Shown here piece after piece: positions 54,406 through 64,000 of a stretch of DNA of 64,000 bases. The first letter of the stretch is position 1; each line of letters opens with the position of its first letter. Below the pieces are notes generated by a model, which ran no database searches, had not been told where the DNA came from, and saw only the letters and a list, made by a program, of their open reading frames with translations. A program made the position numbers and the translations under genes. Source of the DNA: Orthosia cruda (Eukaryota; Arthropoda; Insecta; Lepidoptera; Noctuidae); assembly GCA_964057195.1 (NCBI GenBank), contig OZ059826.1, positions 24,428,001 through 24,492,000 on the forward strand. Direction: 5' to 3'.

Positions 54406-55173
54406 TTAGTAATGGTAAGGTTTTTCATTGTATATAACCACAACAGAGTTGGGCTCTTGTTTGGCAAAATTGTGGTGAACTGATGAACAATTTTTCATAT
54501 TTGTAGTTATCCAAATCAATGGTGAATGATGAAGATGATGGCTTCTTCCTTTCATCTCACCTCCATTCAAAAAGCCAGTATCTGATCCTGTAGACAAATA
54601 ATGAAATATGAGTCCTGAGTTTTATAGAGTAGGCAGGTGATAGCTGAAAAACAAGATATGTTTATTTGACAGTCACAACCCACCAGCAACAGTGTAAATG
54701 ACAGTAATGAAATACCGAGACAAATTGCAATAAACTTGGCCATAACGAAAGGGTTACCAACTCAGCATTTGCTGGTCGTCAGACACCCAGCACTGGTTTT
54801 CAGTTGGCACCCAGAAGAAGAAACCCAAGACCAGTATTATATTATCTGTGCCTCTGTCCAGGCTAAATGGTACAAGATGTAAACTATTACATCAAATATT
54901 ATGGTGATTGTCTTGGGAACCAAAGTTTCCAAAAGGCACTTGTTTGTCTATTATTGTGTCTGCTAATTAGCACTCAAGGGGTTAAAGTAAGTTTTTGCAT
55001 TTAGAATAGCATAATAATATTAACTAAAACTTACCAATACACAGTAATAGCCATTGATGTAATAAAAGGAGGTAATAGCAGATTTATTAATCCTGCGGAT
55101 ATGTCTTTATGATGGGGTCTTTAACAGAACATCATTATGGTTTGGTCCTGCCATACTTTGCTACGAGTGTATC
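54406..55173 (-). other. Possible exon pair of an unrecognised minus-strand gene
   Basis: Two splice-flanked blocks: 55173-55035 (acceptor TTGTTATAG, donor GTAAGT) and 54597-54406 (acceptor TTGTCTACAG, open to a stop as GSDTGFLNGGEMKGRSHHLH...). The first block has, in one frame, a hydrophobic segment (AGLINLLLPPFITSMAITVY) that would cross a membrane, but an ATG-started frame (MAGPNHNDVLLK) is one base off. The junction phases do not obviously agree, so a further exon or a pseudogene is possible. No family recognised. Confidence 0.25.
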
Positions 55174-55619
55174 CTATAACAAAATTTGAATATTGTGTTA
55201 GGTATTAACCAAAAACAGGTGCACTTAATTAATGAGTTAGTAAGTATATTGTTTTATTTTCTACAAAATAACCAATCTTTTAAGAATAAGATTATAGATT
55301 ACCTTCTTTAAGCCAAGTTAGCGGAAAGGAGCACAATGTTATTTAATTATTTTTCACGCCAGAGGACTTTATCATCTCTGTCAAGGTTTTCCGGTTGCGA
55401 TTAACTTATTTACAGCTTCTTCATTATTTGTACGTGCCGCTCTGTTGTAGTTGGACAACAAATCATTTTCATTTACAGCATCCAAATAAAATTATAGGCA
55501 AATCATTATTTATAAAAAACATGGACTTTGCTCCATATCGTCCAATTCGTCTAGGGTATAATACATCCCCTTGTCACCACGGAGAGTTTTGAAGACAGAA
55601 ATTCGTGATAACATTGTGA

Positions 55620-57050
55620 TAGCGGCAATTTTGGATAACAATCTTTAGGTCACAACTATTGGACATGTTTGTAGATATATGTAAGCGTCTCTTTGTTCAT
55701 AGAATATAATTATGGCAATCCTTTTGTCACACAACTCACAACGGACACACAACAACTTTATTGTAAATAACTTTAAAACAACGAAAATAATAAGGTACGC
55801 TTGTAAACAGAGCTCATACGACAAAAAATGGAGGTTATAAATAATCCGACCAATTTAAAAATACAAGCTTACAAAGTAAAATGGTAAGATTTGTTGCACT
55901 CTTTAATTTGTTATCATAATAATATGGAAAGTCAAGCCACAGGTAATAAATTATATCATACTCAGTCTTTTGAGATGCTTTACAGTGTCAGCTATTGGTT
56001 TTGATTTCAATAATACTTATTTTTTCTTTAAATTTATTATATTGTTGTAAAATACACTTAAGAAAATAATAGTGTATATGTTTGACATGAATGTTTAGTA
56101 TGGTATATAATTCTATTTGGTTTTTATATGAAATAAACATCTCATGATAATTTTTATTTTAAATTTTAGTGATAGCAAAAACGACATTCTAAAAACCTTT
56201 TTTTACTTTGCTAGCAATTCTATATCGGGAAATAGATAAATATTTCAAATCATTCGTTCATTCCCAACACTAATCGGCATCAATTTGATATCGTTTAACT
56301 AAGGTGAGGGTACGATAATGAAAAGTCTCAATAAGAGCTAGAAACAAAGCGTACTCAAATTGGTATTGTTTTGTAAAAGGTGGAGGTAGGTACCCTGAAG
56401 TTAGCTTTCAGATGCGCGAGGCACGAAACAGTGCTGTTTTTGTATGAGATTTACTACTGCGCAGCCATTGTAACCAACTTTAGGGCGGCCAAGAAGTTTG
56501 GCAAGAACTATACGCGTCGACGCGAGTCCACTGCTTGCATTTGTGCGCGCACAAAAGTACACAGATGTGCGCGAACATTTCTAGATTATTCGCACACAAT
56601 TTGTTATTGTTTGCTTGAGTGAGTCGACCACAATAATTCTTAAACATTGTTTGTACCTTTGTTACTATTCTTCTCTGTTGCTTTGTGATTGTTGTGTTGT
56701 GTCTACGTCGAATAAATGTTTTCTATTCTATTCGTCTTTTCTAAAACCACGAGCAAATGCTTGTGACATATTCAGATCACTGTGTAATGAGTGTTTTAGA
56801 ATATACTAAATACATTTACTTAGTGAATCTATTGGTTTTTTGATGATGTTAATTGTCATCTCGAAAAATGGGTAAATTTTGCCAGAAAACATTTTATGCT
56901 TGGGTATTTTTTATCGCTGATAATGTTTTAATTATATTTAATTTTAAAGATATTACATCTCCTTGTTTTTGTTTTCGGGAACAAATTTGGCAATGTTCAA
57001 AGATATAATACGGCATTTTTGCACATAAAATAAGAAATGACTTGTGACGT
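55620..57050. other. Unassigned AT-rich DNA
   Basis: No supported feature. An 80-codon plus frame at 56380-56622 matches nothing recognised. Confidence 0.4.
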
Positions 57051-57058
57051 GTAAGCAG

Positions 57059-58460
57059 TAGTGTCCGACCGAAACTGGTTTTCACGACCGAAAACGAAAC
57101 CGAATTTCGGTAACAGTCTCAGTTTCGGCCGAAACCGAAACCGAAACTTACTTACAAGGATCATGTTTTGAGGGAAAAATAAAGAAAACGTTATTGTAGT
57201 CAGTCAGTCTTTATTTTTTTTACCTTCATCATAATAAATCACACGAAAACTCACAACAAAGAAATCAAACCGACTTATAAAACACTACAAAGCGAAAAAT
57301 AACTTTTCTCCCGAAGTCGGTGTATTTGGTACCTATTATTTTCCGTCTTTCGACACCGACTTCGGAAAATAAAGTTATTATCGCTTTGTAGTGTTTTGGG
57401 TTGTTTGATTTTTTGTTAAAATATTTTTATTTTTAGTTTTGGACCTACCAAAACTAAAAATAAAAACACTGTAGAGGCGTAGACTATATAAATTAAACTA
57501 AATAATTACTTTATATATTTTTTATATTCTGCACGAATTGCACAATATGCCTGCCTTCTGGGCGGCTTCACTAGAATTGACAATCAAAAGCTTTGATCAT
57601 GAAAAACATCTTCACTTATTTTTATATACGAAATTCATTTACCTTTCAAGTAATACCAGTCAATTGCCAGTCTTTTTTATAGGCATGTAGGTTGCCTTCT
57701 AGTTAAGCAGAGTCCTCACAGTACCTCCAAATACCATGAAATTACGTTCCAGTGCCTACCTTCCTTCTTCATCATCAGATCAGTTCAATGTTACCATTTT
57801 CATCAGTACCATTTATCTATAAGTATTTGCTTCATCATAGTCGGTGAGCTACTCGATATATCTTTTACCCGTGACATACTTAGCATTAAGGCGTTCCAGT
57901 GGCCATCTGTGTTCTTTCTTTCAGTTCTATTTCACCAAATGCATGATTGCATTGATGATAAAAATACCAAAATTGCTATATGTATGCCTATAATATTTGA
58001 GGAGTTCCCTCGATTTCTCTGGATGCCATCATTAGATCCTGGTTTCCTTATCATGGTATCACCCTTGGGATATCTCCATAACAACAAAAAAAGAATCATC
58101 AAAATCGGTTTAGAAACGATGAAGTTATCCGCGAACACACATAATATATATATATATACGCTCGAATTGAGAAACCTCCTCCTTTTTGGAATGTCTGTTA
58201 AAAACGAACTGCAAACACAAGCCAGTCATGACATGATTAGGCACGTGGACGCGGCTAAATGTATTCGTCGCTTACTCGCTTGGATGGAATTTAACGCGCC
58301 TAACATGACCGATCACAGCGCGAGAACTCCCGAATGCAGTTTCGGTTCCGGTCGTAGTTTCGGCAGGTTTGCCGCCCAAACCGAAACTAAACCGAAACTC
58401 GTTTTTTTGCCGAAACTCGACCGAAAACGAAGCCGACACCGAACTTTTGGTCGGACACTA
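57059..58460. mobile_element. hAT-type non-autonomous element (1.4 kb)
   Basis: Terminal inverted repeats TAGTGTCCGACC...GGTCGGACACTA and an exact 8-bp duplication GTAAGCAG (57051-57058, 58461-58468) fit the hAT superfamily. Subterminal regions carry repeated CCGAAACCGAAAC motifs (57065-57150 and 58335-58445), as is common for hAT transposase binding. The interior holds other repeats: an AAGTCGG hairpin at 57270-57420 and a lepidopteran repeat at about 58000-58190 (CCCTCGATTTCTCTGGATGC...GAAACCTCCTCCTTTTT). No transposase; the 212-codon frame at 57909-58547 is a read-through of repeats. Confidence 0.88.
57268..57480. repeat. AAGTCGG hairpin repeat nested in the hAT element
   Basis: Inverted repeat AACACTACAAAGCGA...GAAGTCGGTGT with its complement at 57353-57397, then a second small inverted repeat around 57430-57470 (TTTTAGTTTTGG/CCAAAACTAAAA). 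Shares motifs with 31215-31305. Confidence 0.65.
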
Positions 58461-58469
58461 GTAAGCAGT

Positions 58470-59690
58470 AGTTTTTCAATTATTTTTTTGATTGGTGGTT
58501 GCGCTCTCTTGTTCCGTGCGCTCTATCTGTTTACTAGTATAAACTAAGGTACAAACCAACTTACAGAAATAAAATCATTTTATCATATATACTAAAAAAG
58601 GATAAGTACTTGTTTAATTATTGATTTATTTATCCAAACTTTATTTAAATTTTACATTATCTGTGGTGCAAGCGTTCAATCAACACTTTTCTGACTGACT
58701 ATACATCGAGGTTTTTACGCCTATTAAAACAGAAATATGCAAGTTCAGGTGGGGTTCTTCGGGTCGAGTCTAATCGGGTCGAGTGGGCACGGACCCGTCG
58801 CTACGGCCGGGCAACAAAACGTGACGCAACGTGTATCATTTAGCTGCCGCCCCTATCTGAAATTTTCCGATACTTTCATATCGGATTCGGTTACAATTAA
58901 GGATAGATTTTAATTTTGGGTATCAAGGAGTTTCGGTTACGGTTACGGAGCTCCTAAACGTCCCTGGTTCCGTCACCAAAATACTTACTTTATTTATTAT
59001 GCAGGTACTAGCGGATGCCTCACGGTTTCACACGCGTAGTTCCCGTTCCCGTAGGAATACAGGGATAAAAAGTAGCCTATATCACCCGGGGATAGTGTAG
59101 CTTCCCAACGGTGAAAGATTTTTTTTAAATCGGTCCAGTAGTTTTTAAGTTTATTCGTTACATACATAAATCCAAAAATCCATTAAACCAAAAATACAAT
59201 TTTCGTACCACTTGCTCAAAAAAGTGACATTCTATGCCACAAAAAGCGAACATGACTGTTGGAGTTTAACAAAAACAAATCTATGTCTGTCTCTGTCTAA
59301 CCTTATATTACATGGTTTGTCTCCGAAACTTTTCAGGTACCTAGTTGAGACCGCAATCCCATCTGGTGCTGGTCACTACACATAATCGCGTCAGACGTGC
59401 TAGGGAAGACATGTATCATAAAGTATTACTGAACCACACCTTCCAAATTTAACAAGTAAAGGGTAAATAAACTATATTATTGAAACCCTTATAAAACGGT
59501 TTTCATTGGTGTCCACCTCTACCCATAAATCCCAATAATAACAATAGTATTTTTTTTCTGTTAAAAACAGGGAAAGAAAATTGTACTGAATTTCATTCAT
59601 CCTCTAGGGGGAGAATGTGATTTAAATTTGGAATACTTACCGAAATTTATACCGAACTACATCTGTGTTTACACCATTGAGTTTGTATAT
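58470..59690. other. Unassigned DNA with a repeat scrap
   Basis: 58985-59180 (CTAGCGGATGCCTCACGG, ATAAAAAGTAGCCTATATCA, TTTAAATCGGTCCAGTAG) is a remnant of a common insect repeat 3' region. The rest shows nothing. Confidence 0.4.
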
Positions 59691-59694
59691 AAAG

Positions 59695-61195
59695 CACTAG
59701 CTGACCCTCGGGGCTTCGCTCCCGTCAACTGCCTACCTACCCTGGCTACCCTGCCTATCCTGCTTACCTTGTCTATCCTGCCTACCATGCCTACCCTGCC
59801 TGCCCTGCCCCTACCCTGCCTTCCCTGCCTACCCTGGCTATCCTGCCAACCCTGCCTGCCCTGCCTACCCTGCCTACCCTGCCTAACCTGCCTACCCTGC
59901 CTACCCTGCCTACCCTTCCTACCCTGTCTATCCTGCCTACCCCTGCCTACCCTGACTTTCCTGCCTACCCTGCCTTTCCTGCCTTTCCTGCCTTTCCTGC
60001 CTACCCTGCCTACCCTGCCTACCCTGCCTATCCTGCCTATCCTGCCTATCCTGCCTATCCTGCCTACCCTTCCTACCATGCCTACCCAGCCTACCCTGCC
60101 TACCCTACCTATCCTGCCTACCCTGCCTTTCCTGCCTACCCTACCTACCCGGCCTACCCTGCCTTTCCTGCCTACCCTGCCTACCCGGCCTACCCTGCCT
60201 ACCCTGCCTTTCCTGCCTACTCTGCTTACCCTGCCTGCCCTGCCTAACCTGCCTGTCCTGCCTACCCTGCCCATCCTGCCTATCTTGCCTACCCTGCCTA
60301 TCCTGCCTACCCTGCCTACTCTGCTTACCATGCCTACCCTGCCTACTCTGCTTACCATGCCTACCCTACCTATCCTGCCTAACCTGCCTTTCCTGCCTAC
60401 CCTGCTTATCCTGCCTACCCTGCCTACCCTGCCTTTCCTGCCTACCCTGCCTATCTTGCCTACCCTGCCTACCCTGCCTACTCTGCTTACCCTGCCTACC
60501 CAGCCTTCCCTGCCTACCCTACCTATCCTGCCTACCCTGCCTATCCTGCCTACCCTGCCTATCCTGCCTACCCTGCCTACCCGGCCTACCCTGCCTTTCC
60601 TGCCTACCCTGCCTGTCCGGCCTACCCTGCCTACCCTGCCTACCCTGCCTATCTTGCCTACCCTGCCTACCCTGCCTACTCTGCTTACCCTGCCTGCCCT
60701 GCCTAACCTGCCTATCCTGCCTACCCTGCCTATCCTGCCTACCCTGCCTACCCTGCCTAGTCTGCTTACCATGCCTACCCTGCCTACCCTGCCTACTCTG
60801 CTTACCCTGCCTACTCTGCTTACCCTGCCTACCCTGCCTACTCTGCCTACCCTGCCTATTCTGCCTATTCTGCCTACCCTGCCTATCCTGTCTATCCTAC
60901 CTACCCTACCTACTAATTTGTATCTATCATCAATAGTTTTCTCAGCGCACGCCAAATAATGTATTTTACAGACAACATTTTGCTACCTTGGGTTACATTA
61001 TTGCAATTTGCATAAGGATCTCTATTTTTTTTGAAAATATTTTATAGCCTATGACACTCAGGAATAATGTAGCTTTCTACCGGTGCAAGAATTTTCAAAA
61101 TCGGTTCAGTAGATCCAGAGATTACCCCTTACAACGTCACAAACTCACAAACTCACAAACTTTACCTCTTTATAATATTAGTATAGATATAGATT
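59695..61195 (+). repeat. Dispersed repeat swollen by a CCTACCCTG minisatellite
   Basis: The head CTAGCTGACCCTCGGGGCTT, GCTCCCGTCAACTGCC leads into about 1.2 kb (59735-60915) of 9- to 15-bp units such as CTGCCTACCCTGCCTATC. After it comes a normal tail: TTTTATAGCCTATGACACTC, AAAATCGGTTCAGTAGATCC, CTTTACCTCTTTATAATATT. Head and tail together match the usual form of this repeat, so the array grew inside it. Units are multiples of three bases, which leaves long open frames on both strands (443 and 428 codons) that are not genes. Confidence 0.85.
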
Positions 61196-61639
61196 TATAA
61201 TATTAGTATAGATTATACATCTTTTTGAAAAAGGAATACGCATTTATTATGCAGTTATGATTATTAAATAAAATTACGAAAACCGACGAGGCCGTATGAG
61301 CTTGATGCCTTTGCTTTTCCGACAAAAAAATATTAGTCTAGGAATTTGCCGCTTTTTTGTTTTCTTCAAATACATAAACGTTAAGTTTATTTTACTTTTA
61401 ATTGTCATTATTTTTAATAAATGCTTATCTCATATTATTATTGTGTTAATTTTTTTTGCAAATGGTACGAAAAGTAGAGTATTTTCCTCGGTGATAAAGC
61501 TAAGTGAACTTAAAGCCCCCCCCGCTACACTCAGGACTCGTCTTAAATCTCGGGAATAAACCTCGAGTCCTTCGTTACGATCTTCACCCGCGACAGAAGA
61601 CACTGCTTTATCCCCTAAAGGTATCAGAATAAAGGGTTT

Positions 61640-61857
61640 TAAGGGGTGATTTCAAAAATATATAACACTTATATGTTTAAATGTACCTAATTAAAAAAAA
61701 TAACTAAAAAGTTGTAGATAAAAAAAGTTTATTAAACATATCAAAAAACCCGACTGCTTAAAAAGCGAACTAAAAAGACCAATCCTCCGACTGCACAGCA
61801 TGATTTTCTTCTTGTTTACGTCTTTTTAGTTCGCTTTTTAAGCAGTCGGGATTTTTT
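61640..61857. repeat. Hairpin repeat with AACCCGACTGCTTAAAAAGC ends, copy 2
   Basis: Shorter copy of the repeat at 30590: shared GATTTCAAAAATATAT leader and AACCCGACTGCTTAAAAAGC arms, with part of the left arm lost. Confidence 0.8.
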
Positions 61858-61921
61858 TTGAGCAAGTGGTACGAAAAAACTATTCTATCCCAGAATCTAA
61901 CAACATCAATTCCTCCAACAG

Positions 61922-62151
61922 CCTCTGATGCAACAACAGCTGAACCAAAACGCTCCACCAGCAGCCCTAGGGCACCAATCCCCGGAGCCCGCCCCGCCCG
62001 GCGTGAATCCCTGGGCCGTGCAGATGCCGGCTGCGGAACTTTCCGAAGCATATGCCATATCGTACATCAGGCGAGCGAAGCACAGGTTTAACGCGCAACC
62101 TCAAGTCTATAACAACTTTCTGCTTTCCCTTACGGAGTTTGAAAATGGGAC
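61922..62151 (+). CDS. Sin3-like PAH exon A, copy 2
   Basis: An exon between a CTCCAACAG acceptor and a GTAAGTAT donor, open in one frame throughout (phase 0 in, phase 2 out, 76 codons plus two bases). It begins with a Gln/Asn/Pro-rich linker (PLMQQQLNQNAPPAALGHQ), as in Sin3 before PAH1, and ends with PAH helices 1-2 (AYAISYIRRAKHRF, then NAQPQVYNNFLLSLTEFENG). The preceding intron shares CCCAGAATCTAACAAC with that of copy 1. The matching second exon is not seen before the window ends, although intron sequence like that before exon B is present near 62645-62720. Diverged at key helix positions from canonical Sin3, so a paralogue. Confidence 0.75.
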
Positions 62152-62159
62152 GTAAGTAT

Positions 62160-63320
62160 CTCTTTAACAGCTTTTCGTTTAAGTTTTTCTGTTGTTGTTT
62201 TTTTATACGCTGCGCTGGATTAGGTTAGGGATAATTTAATGCAAGTTATAGAAAGAAAGTGTTTATTTTCCCAGAAATCTGGACAAGTCACACAAACAAA
62301 TTTTAATATAATTAGGTACCTACATGATTTATTACTAAAAGTTATAATTTTATAGTGAAAATAACTATAAGTACCTAAGTAGGTAATTGTATAATCTAAA
62401 TAGACTCTTACCATTTAGATTATACGTGCATGCACTAGAACTTGTTTGAATGAAAGTAAGCATCTACGAGTGATTCAAAATATTTTTAGAATTGGAATTG
62501 ATTTGATTGTGATATTCAGACAATTAGTTACTTGTACGGAATATTCATAGAAAACTAATTTGATAAATAGGTAGTAATCTACTGCGTAGTCCAAATATCA
62601 TTATTAAATAGTTTTAAATTTTTGAATGATGAAAACAATTACCGTTTGTACACTATGAAAAGATTAAATTGACATTGTTCTGACTACCCTTATTTCAAAG
62701 AACCGACCACTAACAATAAAACAGTTTTCGCAAAAAAAAAATACGTCCGACTTCCAAACAAAAAACCATTTTAACAAATAAAATAACCGATTAAATAATG
62801 AATTTAAAACCAAAAAATAAAAATAAACTCTTACTGCCGGTTTCCCAGGTGTCAATTATCGGGCTGTTAACGTAATCGACGATTAATCGCCTGTTAATTC
62901 TACTTTCAGTTTCTCAACACCCAAATGTGACAAGCGTTTAACAATTTGTCACACTTGACAAAAATCACGAATTAACCACATGTTAAAGCATTTTTGGGTT
63001 TCTGAGAACCTTTTTCAATGAATCTCTTGTCAACGAGCCTAATTTATAATTGTTAGAAATTGCTCGATTATTCACAGATTAAAATTAATATTATGATTTT
63101 AAAGGCTTATATTACGATCAAAAGATAATAGGGGTCGGCAAAAACTATGGTATTGGTTGAGTTATAAAAAATATGTTAATTTAGAGCAATTATTTAATTA
63201 CAAAGATTAAAAAAAAATAGGATATTAAAAACTTTTTAAATTAAATACAGTATAAAAACTTGACACAATTATCAAAAATAGTTATTTTGTATTTATGTAA
63301 ATACAAAAAAAAAAAAACTG
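62160..63320. other. Intron-like DNA of the second Sin3-like copy
   Basis: 62645-62720 (ATGAAAAGAT, ATTGTTCTGACTA, TTATTTCAAAGAAC) matches 38760-38825 upstream of exon B. 62838-63010 has GGTTTCCCAGGTGTC...TTTCTGAGAACC, possibly a decayed MITE. Nothing else recognised. Confidence 0.5.
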
Positions 63321-63439
63321 TTACTGACCTGGGTCGAACCTACCTCACACCAATGCGCCTGAGGAAGGTTCGATGGTCAGTGTTGACTGTATCCTGTACT
63401 TAGTACTTACAAGTTCAGTTTCTGGATAGGTTTGTGTTT

Positions 63440-64000
63440 AACTTGAAGCGGCTGGGGTGGTGACCGCGCCAGGGTAAGCAACACTTACCAAGGTCAGTCT
63501 TGGGATGGGTAACCACTTTTTTTTTTTGGAACGCTTTTTTATGGGTAGGTGACCCCGCCAGGTTAAGCAACACTAACCAAGGTCAGTCTTTGGATGGGTG
63601 ACCGTCACCACAAAAATTTTGATCACTTATCCTAAAGTCACCCCGCTAGGTTAAACAACATCTACCAAGGTCACCCATCCAAAAACAAGCTAACCCAAAA
63701 AAAGTGGTCACCCATCCAAAGACTGACCTTGGTAAGTGTTGCTTACCTTGGCAGGGTCACCCATCCAAAAACAAGCGAACCAAAAAATGTGGTCACCCAT
63801 CCCAAGACTGACCTTGGTAAGTGTTGCTTACACTGGCGGGGTCAGCCATCCAAAACAAAGGAACCAAAAAAAAAAGCGGTCACCCATCCAAAGACTAACC
63901 TTGCTAAGTGTTGCTTAACCTGTGTTCGGTCACCTATCCAAAAACAAGAACACCAAAAAGAATTGGTTACCCATCCAAAAATCGTCCTTGGTAAGGTTTG
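63440..64000. repeat. 5S-rRNA-like tandem array with a strand switch
   Basis: Units of about 80-90 bp holding GTTAAGCAACA...GGTCAGTCTTTGGATGGGTGACC, which resembles the 3' half of insect 5S rRNA. At 63450-63605 two units run on the plus strand. From about 63680 four further units run on the minus strand (GGTCACCCATCCAAAGACTG) to the window end. The 5' half of 5S is absent, so these are not 5S genes. Likely an array derived from a 5S-type SINE or pseudogene. Confidence 0.65.

Noticed and set aside
57909..58547. 212-codon ORF
   Set aside because: Runs through a known dispersed repeat and the hAT subterminal repeat; no transposase or other domain.
59628..60959. Long open frames on both strands (443 and 428 codons) rich in PTLP or VGRV repeats
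   Set aside because: They come from a tandem array whose units are multiples of three bases; frames stay open by periodicity, with no start context or domain.
63320..63400. tRNA-like string CTGGGTCGAACC
   Set aside because: T-loop-like but no matching acceptor, D or anticodon arms around it.
63440..64000. 5S rRNA genes
   Set aside because: Only the 3' half motif is present, and units differ and reverse strand; no full 120-base gene.

Overview
This window reads as nuclear DNA from a lepidopteran insect (moth or butterfly). The evidence is short spliced host genes with GT-AG introns sitting in a dense landscape of transposable elements, and several dispersed repeats typical of Lepidoptera: 3' tails with GAGGCCTGTGCYCAGCAGTGG plus (GATGAT)n, repeats with GGGTTCCGTACCC and a GGCCAAGTGCGAGTC end, and CGGCTTCGCTCCCGTCAACTGCC heads. 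No bacterial gene, tRNA, full-length rRNA or CRISPR array was seen.

Host genes. Two minus-strand genes can be spliced from the sequence. One is mitochondrial ribosomal protein uS7m (mRpS7, four exons, 20057 to 15715). The other is the RNA polymerase I subunit RPA43 (POLR1F/TWISTNB type, four exons, 24583 to 22137). On the plus strand there are exons of a Sin3-like paired amphipathic helix (PAH) gene: a pair at 34735-34983 and 38866-38989, and a second, related copy of the first exon at 61922-62151. Flanking intron sequence was duplicated too, so this looks like a tandem-duplicated Sin3 paralogue opened up by transposons.

Left third (1-15.4 kb). A broken BEL/Pao element (plus strand) has its pol dispersed over 5.8-15.2 kb. 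It is interrupted by (a) a 5.2 kb block flanked by a 59-bp direct repeat, holding a minus-strand gag and an 84-bp minisatellite, (b) a 293-bp fold-back element with an 8-bp target duplication, and (c) a 5.9 kb Ty3/gypsy element with a 4-bp ACGT target duplication. The gypsy element has three LTRs (LTR, 5' fragment, LTR, body, LTR), has lost its reverse transcriptase, and carries a 107-codon single-pass membrane protein ORF ahead of gag.

Middle (15-40 kb). This holds the host genes and, most strikingly, two very large palindromic elements, each with an exact target-site duplication. The one at 24803-28033 has arms built from 172-bp tandem units, lies 219 bp upstream of the RPA43 start codon and has an 8-bp duplication. 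The one at 31847-33795 has arms built from 146-bp units, sits inside a non-LTR reverse transcriptase and has a 9-bp duplication. Both have GTGT...ACAC ends and no transposase. Two PIF/Harbinger-type MITEs with TTA duplications lie nearby.

Right part (40-64 kb). A nearly complete non-LTR retrotransposon (40168-46331, minus; ORF1, an ORF2 with endonuclease, RT and RNase H, and a 63-bp repeat array in its leader) is inserted with a 13-bp duplication into an RTE-clade element. Further right are a hAT-type non-autonomous element (57059-58460), a dispersed repeat swollen by about 1.2 kb of CCTACCCTG-like minisatellite, and a 5S-rRNA-like repeat array running off the right end. Most remaining DNA is AT-rich and unassigned.
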